Positions 62,465-64,000 of a stretch of 64,000 bases of DNA are shown one piece after another. The position numbers and the translations under genes are program-made. Location: the NCBI GenBank assembly GCA_041725955.1, contig JBGRQE010000003.1, forward strand, positions 62,001 through 126,000. Direction: 5' to 3'. Under the pieces are notes generated by a model. It did no database searches. It had not been told where the DNA came from and was given only the letters and a program-made list of their open reading frames with translations. Numbering within the stretch: position 1 is the first letter of the stretch; every line of letters starts with the position of its first letter. The stretch is from JBGRPZ01 sp041725955. Lineage in GTDB: Bacteria; Bacteroidota; Bacteroidia; Bacteroidales; JBGRPZ01.

Positions 62465-63742
62465 CTAAACCCCTTGTTTATTTTTACGGAAAGGACCAAA
62501 GATAATAGCTAAAAATGATCCTAGAGAAATAAGAGTAAAGTATAATCCCGAAAATAACTCCCAATGAGGTGTAAATTGGAACGATGTTAATATAAATGGA
62601 GCTGTTCCTCCAAAAATACTAGCAGATAAATTTAAGCTTAAAGCTATTCCAGAAAACCGAACTTGATCAGGAAAGCTTTCCGCCGCTGCAGCAGGCCATG
62701 GTCCCGTAAAACATGCAAACACAATAGTACCTATCAATTGAAAAACAAATAAATTCCAAATGTTTTGGAGTGGAAAGAAAACAAATAAGGGAAATGTTAT
62801 TATTACTGAAATCGCAGCAAACAACCTCATTACTTTTACTCTATTATATTTATCAGACCATTTAGCTGAAATCAAAAAAAACACAATACCCACAACAAGA
62901 CTAATACTATTTAATATTAATATTTTGGAAGATATGTTTTCATGCAAAAAACGCTCGGTGGCATTGGGAAGATAAAAAAACAAAAGATACGGATAAGCTG
63001 CACTAATAAGGAAACTTAGTGTGATTAAGAAAAAACGCCTTCTATGATTGGCAAATATCTTTTTTACAGGAACTCTTTCTATCTTATTCTCCACCATCAG
63101 ATTTAAAAAAGTGGTTGTCTCTTTCATTTTCCTACGTAAATACCATGCTATTCCACCTAAAATCAAACTCAACAAAAAAGGAAGACGCCAAGCCCACTGA
63201 TCAATCTGAGTTTCAGAAAAAATAGCAGTAAGTAGAAATCCACAAATTGAAGCCAAAAGCATACCTCCTAGAGCAGAAGCAACAGGAATTGCAGAAAGTA
63301 ATCCTCTTGATTTTGGCTTTGCATATTCAGATAAATAAGTAATTGCTCCACCATGCTCTCCACTCACAGAAATTCCTTGCAGCAAACGCATTATCACCAA
63401 TAAAATAGGAGAAAACACTCCTAATGTTTTGTAAGTTGGTAAAAGTCCTATACCCGCTGTTGATATGACCATAATCACAATGGTAAACAGAAATGTTTTC
63501 TTCCTTCCATATTTATCTCCAAAATGCCCCATCATAACTGCACCTAAAGGTCTGGCAAAGAAACCTACAGCAAAAGCAGCGAAGGTCGAAAGCATACTAA
63601 GACTTAAGTTTTGGGAAGGAAAAAATTTTTCTGCTACCAGCTTAGATAGAATTCCGAATAATGTGAAATCGAACCACTCAAGAATTCCACCAGAAGCAGT
63701 AGCTAAAATAATTTTAGAGAAACTTAATTCTTCTGTTTTCAA
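62465..63742 (-). CDS. MFS transporter of the metabolite:H+ symporter (MHS) type
   Basis: The 425-residue protein has about 12 membrane helices. It shows the MHS signature at the N-terminus, ASGGILEWFDFTLFGILSKL, then GHFGDKYGRKKTFLFTIVIM (the MFS motif A with G..GD..GRK) and GISVSGEHGGAITYLSEYA. MHS carriers include KgtP and ProP and bring in organic acids or compatible solutes. The substrate cannot be named. It is upstream of the TonB receptor on the same strand, so both may take part in uptake of one nutrient; this is inferred. Confidence 0.88.
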   Translation of the reverse strand: MKTEELSFSKIILATASGGILEWFDFTLFGILSKLVAEKFFPSQNLSLSMLSTFAAFAVGFFARPLGAVMMGHFGDKYGRKKTFLFTIVIMVISTAGIGLLPTYKTLGVFSPILLVIMRLLQGISVSGEHGGAITYLSEYAKPKSRGLLSAIPVASALGGMLLASICGFLLTAIFSETQIDQWAWRLPFLLSLILGGIAWYLRRKMKETTTFLNLMVENKIERVPVKKIFANHRRRFFLITLSFLISAAYPYLLFFYLPNATERFLHENISSKILILNSISLVVGIVFFLISAKWSDKYNRVKVMRLFAAISVIITFPLFVFFPLQNIWNLFVFQLIGTIVFACFTGPWPAAAAESFPDQVRFSGIALSLNLSASIFGGTAPFILTSFQFTPHWELFSGLYFTLISLGSFLAIIFGPFRKNKQGV

Positions 63743-64000
63743 AGTGGGATTTTAATTTATGAAGAGGTTAAAGATATTTTTTGAAAAAAATTAAGAAATG
63801 CGATCTATTCTCTCACGAATAAACAATTCCCTAAAAAACATAAATAACTAAACTTTTAACTAAAGAAATAATATTTTGTTCAAAAAACGGAGTCCTACCT
63901 TTAGGGTGAATCTCTACAATAAAGCAAACTTGTATCCCATTGGAATAATTATCGACTTTTGTTTATTATATTTTTCTATTCTTTTTATTGAATTCTCTCC

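Noticed and set aside
62398..62499. Upstream extension of the TonB receptor into the MFS gene
   Set aside because: It would add 34 residues before a normal signal peptide; the ATG at 62395-62397 fits better.
63914..64000. Minus-strand open frame at the right edge ending in SIIIPMGYKFALL
   Set aside because: Too short at the window edge to tell a gene 3' end from chance; no family match.

Overview
The window is a low-GC bacterial chromosome segment from a Bacteroidota member, most likely a free-living Bacteroidales/Marinilabiliales-type anaerobe; the genus cannot be fixed from sequence alone. The evidence is type IX secretion (T9SS) sorting domains, the short 287-residue Bacteroidetes primary sigma factor, Bacteroidetes promoters (TTG, 19-21 bases, TAnnTTTG), rare Shine-Dalgarno sequences, a TonB-dependent receptor with a carboxypeptidase-like domain, and fermentation genes such as citrate lyase.

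Left part (1-20 kb): the end of an IS256-type insertion sequence; a cobalamin riboswitch driving a very large T9SS-secreted beta-helix/DUF4465 protein; yqgE; a murL-murD2 pair, which is an alternative route to D-glutamate in peptidoglycan; a transglutaminase-like protein; the tiny ribosomal protein THX; trmH; an S9 peptidase; a membrane TPR protein; fmt; a candidate short RNA or attenuated leader; HU; recQ; and citrate lyase as a CitD-CitE fusion overlapping citF.

Middle (20-46 kb): an envelope/lipid operon (LtaS-like transferase, lipid kinase, SUI1-like factor) next to a secreted PepC-like peptidase; a GC-rich tandem repeat; a YbdG-type MscS channel; idi with a CrtZ homologue that has lost its iron-binding histidines; a subtilase lipoprotein; the rpsO-pnp-rpoD-rpe housekeeping run; a WG-repeat protein; an Ldh-family dehydrogenase; and a row of hydrolases (serine hydrolase, MBL-fold, M61-like, PepD).

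Right part (44-64 kb): surface lipoproteins, a MurU-like nucleotidyltransferase, an AddB-like nuclease, an EEP-family hydrolase, then the most interesting locus (51.8-58.1 kb). An ECF sigma factor overlaps a membrane-anchored TPR protein that looks like its anti-sigma factor. It converges on a membrane-anchored TPR-CHAT protease and is followed by a secreted dockerin-like T9SS protein. The sigma operon and the dockerin gene share an identical bipartite promoter element (GTCACCTTTTCT, ten bases, GATAAA), which suggests a self-activating regulon in which a caspase-like envelope protease may release the sigma factor. This resembles the TPR-CHAT/Csx30/RpoE logic of Craspase, but without any CRISPR component. 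The window ends with a thioredoxin-like lipoprotein, tRNA-Val(GAC), a TonB-dependent receptor and an MHS-type MFS transporter.

No CRISPR array, rRNA, prophage or conjugative module was seen.
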